Below are positions 7,601 to 8,527 of a stretch of DNA of 8,527 bases, one piece after another. The stretch spans positions 1 through 8,527 of the forward strand of contig JAEUJK010000343.1 in the NCBI GenBank assembly GCA_016794735.1, written 5' to 3'. How positions within the stretch are numbered: position 1 is the stretch's first letter; each line of letters starts with the position of its first letter. The notes under the pieces were generated by a model. It was given only the letters and a program-made list of their open reading frames with translations. It had not been told where the DNA came from and did not search any database. The stretch comes from Gemmatimonadota bacterium. GTDB lineage: Bacteria > Gemmatimonadota > Gemmatimonadetes > Gemmatimonadales > Gemmatimonadaceae. Made by a program: the position numbers and the translations under genes.

Positions 7601-7774
7601 CATGTTCGCCGGCCCGATGTTCCGCAGCGGGAGGAGCCGAAACGGGGACAGCGCGGCGCCCGGCTGGGCCGGTGCCTGCGTCGCGGCCTGCGCCGGCGTC
7701 TGGGCTGCGGCCGGCACCGAAACGAGGGTGAGGAGGGCGGGGAATACCAGCGAGGCGACGCGCCGCATGTGCAT
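4688..7774 (-). CDS. Secreted Asp-box (BNR/sortilin-like, 'glycosyl hydrolase-like') repeat protein
   Basis: A 1,028-residue exported protein. The start at 7774 gives MHMRRVASLVFPALLTLVSVPAAAQ, a good signal peptide ending AAA|Q; the ATG at 7768 is equally possible, and the frame also has an ATG at 7828 that would give an over-long N-terminus. Residues about 85-730 carry eleven Asp-box motifs (S/T-x-D-x-G-x-T/S-W type, for example KSTDAGKTW, KSEDGGSSW, RSTDYGQTW), the mark of beta-propeller folds of the sortilin/Vps10 and sialidase type. GTHGRGIWIMD (753-763) closes the propeller region. A beta-sandwich-like segment follows (about 828-912, with VPGTYTARLT), interrupted by a Gly/Asp-rich linker, then a charged helical tail of about 110 residues. 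Such proteins are often labelled glycosyl hydrolase, but I see no catalytic residues supporting that; the function is unknown, and ligand or surface-polymer binding is plausible. It converges on tryptophanase and diverges from the YceI gene. Confidence 0.88.
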   Translation of the reverse strand: MHMRRVASLVFPALLTLVSVPAAAQTPAQAATQAPAQPGAALSPFRLLPLRNIGPANMSGRFTDVAVNEANPYEFYAASATGGVWKTTDNGITWAAVFENEATHSVGALAVDQKDPKIVWVGTGEATNRQSSSWGDGIYKSTDAGKTWKQMGLRDSKHIARIVVDPTNSSTIFVAVPGALWGPSRERGLYKSIDGGQSWAPILQKDEDTGAVDVALDPSNPNIVYAAMYQRRRQPFGFVGGGPGSGLYKSEDGGSSWKRLVTGLPSGNWGRIGISIYRKDPKIVYISLEQGQRYTSSVSYAERRGGVYRSEDRGETWRHMSTWNPRPGYSSQIRVDPSDQSRLYQVQYSVSDDSGKTWREPRQSLHGDDRMVWVNPKDSRHLIKADDGGIGISYDRGVKWLYVSTLPVSQFYRLSVSTGSPYLVCGGLQDNGSWCGPNETYATQGIQNEDWFRVGGGDGFFNVVDTTDNQTVYVSSQYLGITKVNLRTLEAKNLRPTPREGEGPKLGNWGAPDPKVGRKIPPAGWNSPFLISPHDANTVMGGMAIALKSSDRGDTWESLGNLTTGVDRRTLKIMGQAPQEDTPSLDDGVSYYPTTSALAESPRVKGLLYGGTDDGNLKVSRDGGKTWTDLTGKAPFVPKGTWVKAIEPSRYADGTVYVAWDGHQANDYTNYLGRSTDYGQTWTSIVGDLPAFRVVHSIREDLKNPKVLYLGTEFGLFVTIDGGTKWWSLRNNMPNVPINDLTIQPRENDLVLGTHGRGIWIMDQINAIQEITPEIQKAAGHLFTINPAVMKRMASIRAHTGDMYYRGENPAYGAVIDAWVRDSVPRNTNVTIHDASGAQVASVPMAAGAGAGIRRVTWNLRLPALAAGRAGGDDDEGFGGGLPGRFVVPGTYTARLTLKGERFEQRFEVREDPRVILNELQRVAWFGSIDSVATMYRAASAMADTTRREQQRLAALPEAERRRLAPRVTEVADVALTASELTQRLAALYGNIIRVSEPPTTDQRAQMAYFPTVLADVIRRWRALGIVQ
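5597..7519 (-). other. Asp-box repeat region (beta-propeller) within the secreted protein
   Basis: Eleven Asp-box motifs occur at residues 86-94, 140-148, 191-199, 249-257, 309-317, 349-358, 393-400, 548-556, 619-627, 674-682 and 718-726, counted from the start at 7774. The first seven are spaced about 40-60 residues apart, as expected of one blade each. A gap of about 150 residues (401-547) then holds two cysteines close together (CGGLQDNGSWCG) before the repeats resume. The break suggests two propellers or one large propeller with an insertion; which of these holds cannot be decided by eye. Confidence 0.75.
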
Positions 7775-7879
7775 GTGGCAGGAGGTCTTGGGGAGGATTG
7801 CTTGGGCCAACGCTACCCTCCGGCCCATGGGGTCGGAAGTCGCCCGCGATTCCGATCCGTCGGGGGCTGGACAAGACGG

Positions 7880-7905
7880 AGATGTGTAATTACTTATCTC
7901 AGCAC
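7880..7905. promoter_or_regulatory. AT-rich island with GTAATTAC palindrome in divergent intergenic region
   Basis: Between the leftward Asp-box protein gene and the rightward YceI gene, the otherwise GC-rich sequence contains an AT-rich patch (TGTAATTACTTATCT, 7885-7899) with a perfect 8-bp palindrome GTAATTAC at 7886-7893. Its position 38-50 bases before the YceI start fits a promoter or operator. TGGACA at 7868-7873 resembles a -35 box, but the hexamer 17 bases further on is a poor -10, so no sigma-70 promoter is assigned with confidence. On the other strand TTGGAG (7916-7921 read leftward) is an equally weak -35 candidate. Confidence 0.3.
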
Positions 7906-7936
7906 AGAGAGACTCACTCCAATACTACATCGCCCC

Positions 7937-8521
7937 ATGCGCCGTTTCGCTGCCCTCGCCGTCGCCTTCCTTCTCGCCGCTCCCGCTGCCGCCACTGCAC
8001 AGGCGAGCAGCTGGACCATCGATCCCGTGCACTCGGAGCTCACGTTCCGCATTCGGCACTATGTGACCAAGGTGCGGGGCACCTTCGGCAAGTGGAGCGG
8101 GAGCATCAGCGCGGACCCGAAGAACATCGGCGCGGGTTCCGTCGCCGTCTCCATCGACGCGAAGTCGATCGACACCAACAACGAGAACCGCGACAACCAC
8201 CTCCGCTCGAACGACTTCTTTGCCACCGATTCCTTCCCGACCCTGGAGTTCAAGAGCAGCCAGGTGACGGTGAAGGGCGAAGCGGTCACGATCCAGGGGA
8301 ACCTCACCATCCGTGGCAAGTCGAAGCCGGTCACCCTCACCGGTTCGTTTGGCGGAGTTACCAAGGACGCTCAGGGCAAGGAGCGCATCGGCTTCGAGGC
8401 GTCGACCAAGATCAATCGCCTCGACTACGGCGTGTCCTGGAATCGCGCCATCGAAGGCGGCGGCATCATGCTCGGGGACGAAGTCGAGATCAACATCACG
8501 ATCGAAGCCGTGAAGAGCTGA
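7937..8521 (+). CDS. YceI-family periplasmic lipid-binding protein
   Basis: A 194-residue protein with a clear signal peptide (MRRFAALAVAFLLAAPAAATAQA), then the YceI domain over the whole mature chain. Family marks are the N-terminal strand SSWTIDPVHSELTFRIRH (24-41), the VRGTFGKWSG turn (46-55), the middle segment NRDNHLRSNDFFATDSFPTLEFKS (84-107), the LTIRGKSKPVTL strand (123-134) and the C-terminal segment GDEVEINITIEA (180-191). YceI proteins form a lipocalin-like barrel that binds long isoprenoid lipids in known structures; here the ligand is unknown, and roles in envelope stress or quinone/isoprenoid handling are only possible. The ATG at 7937 begins the signal peptide. There is no Shine-Dalgarno; the leader is pyrimidine-rich and ends in CCCC. 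It is transcribed away from the Asp-box protein gene, and the six bases after its stop end the window, so its downstream context is unseen. Confidence 0.93.
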   Translation: MRRFAALAVAFLLAAPAAATAQASSWTIDPVHSELTFRIRHYVTKVRGTFGKWSGSISADPKNIGAGSVAVSIDAKSIDTNNENRDNHLRSNDFFATDSFPTLEFKSSQVTVKGEAVTIQGNLTIRGKSKPVTLTGSFGGVTKDAQGKERIGFEASTKINRLDYGVSWNRAIEGGGIMLGDEVEINITIEAVKS

Positions 8522-8527
8522 CGCTCC

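Noticed and set aside
7775..7828. Start of the Asp-box protein at ATG 7828
   Set aside because: It would put about 20 extra residues before a good signal peptide. It is preceded by CCCC like other starts here, so it stays possible, but 7774 or 7768 is preferred.
5060..8521. A very long open frame on the + strand, through the whole antisense of the Asp-box gene and continuous with the YceI frame
   Set aside because: The part before 7937 is rich in Arg, Val, His and Asp with no recognisable domain, and is the mirror of a clear protein on the other strand. High GC removes stop codons in this frame. Only the YceI part, with its own signal peptide, is real.

Overview
The window is high-GC bacterial DNA with densely packed genes. 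It holds six protein-coding genes and no RNA genes, insertion sequences or CRISPR. The gene families (a secreted Asp-box/sortilin-type protein of about 1,000 residues, a secreted serine hydrolase of the beta-lactamase fold, a BKACE enzyme and a YceI protein), the GC-rich codon use and the gene starts lacking a Shine-Dalgarno sequence suggest an environmental bacterium such as a member of the Gemmatimonadota or a similar phylum. That assignment is inference from gene style, not from a marker gene.

Layout. 1-258 (+) is the 3' end of a BKACE-family (DUF849) beta-keto acid cleavage enzyme. 259-367 is a spacer dominated by a 7-bp tandem repeat, (CCGTCTG) x about 8. 368-1795 (+) is a 12-helix APC-family amino acid permease. 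1828-3183 (+) is an exported SxxK serine hydrolase (beta-lactamase/D-aminopeptidase type). 3258-4649 (+; upstream starts possible) is a PLP-dependent tryptophanase. A perfect 13-bp inverted repeat at 4650-4677 separates this rightward run from a convergent gene. 4688-7774 (-) is the Asp-box (BNR/sortilin-like) secreted protein. A short divergent intergenic region with an AT-rich island follows, then 7937-8521 (+), a periplasmic YceI-family protein.

How they may work together. The four left-hand genes point the same way with gaps of 109, 32 and 50-74 bp and could form an amino-acid scavenging and catabolism cluster. The exported hydrolase might release amino acids or modify peptides outside the cytoplasm, the permease would import amino acids, tryptophanase would degrade tryptophan to indole, pyruvate and ammonia, and the BKACE enzyme would cleave a beta-keto acid with acetyl-CoA. 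Co-function is inferred from order only. The right-hand pair encodes two exported proteins expressed divergently from one intergenic region.

The most interesting points are the heptamer minisatellite in the permease leader; the tryptophanase, which carries tryptophanase diagnostic residues in otherwise tyrosine phenol-lyase-like stretches; competing hairpins upstream of the tryptophanase gene; and a shared pyrimidine-rich CTCAC(A/T)CC element before three gene starts that lack a Shine-Dalgarno. I did not find a convincing wholly new system.
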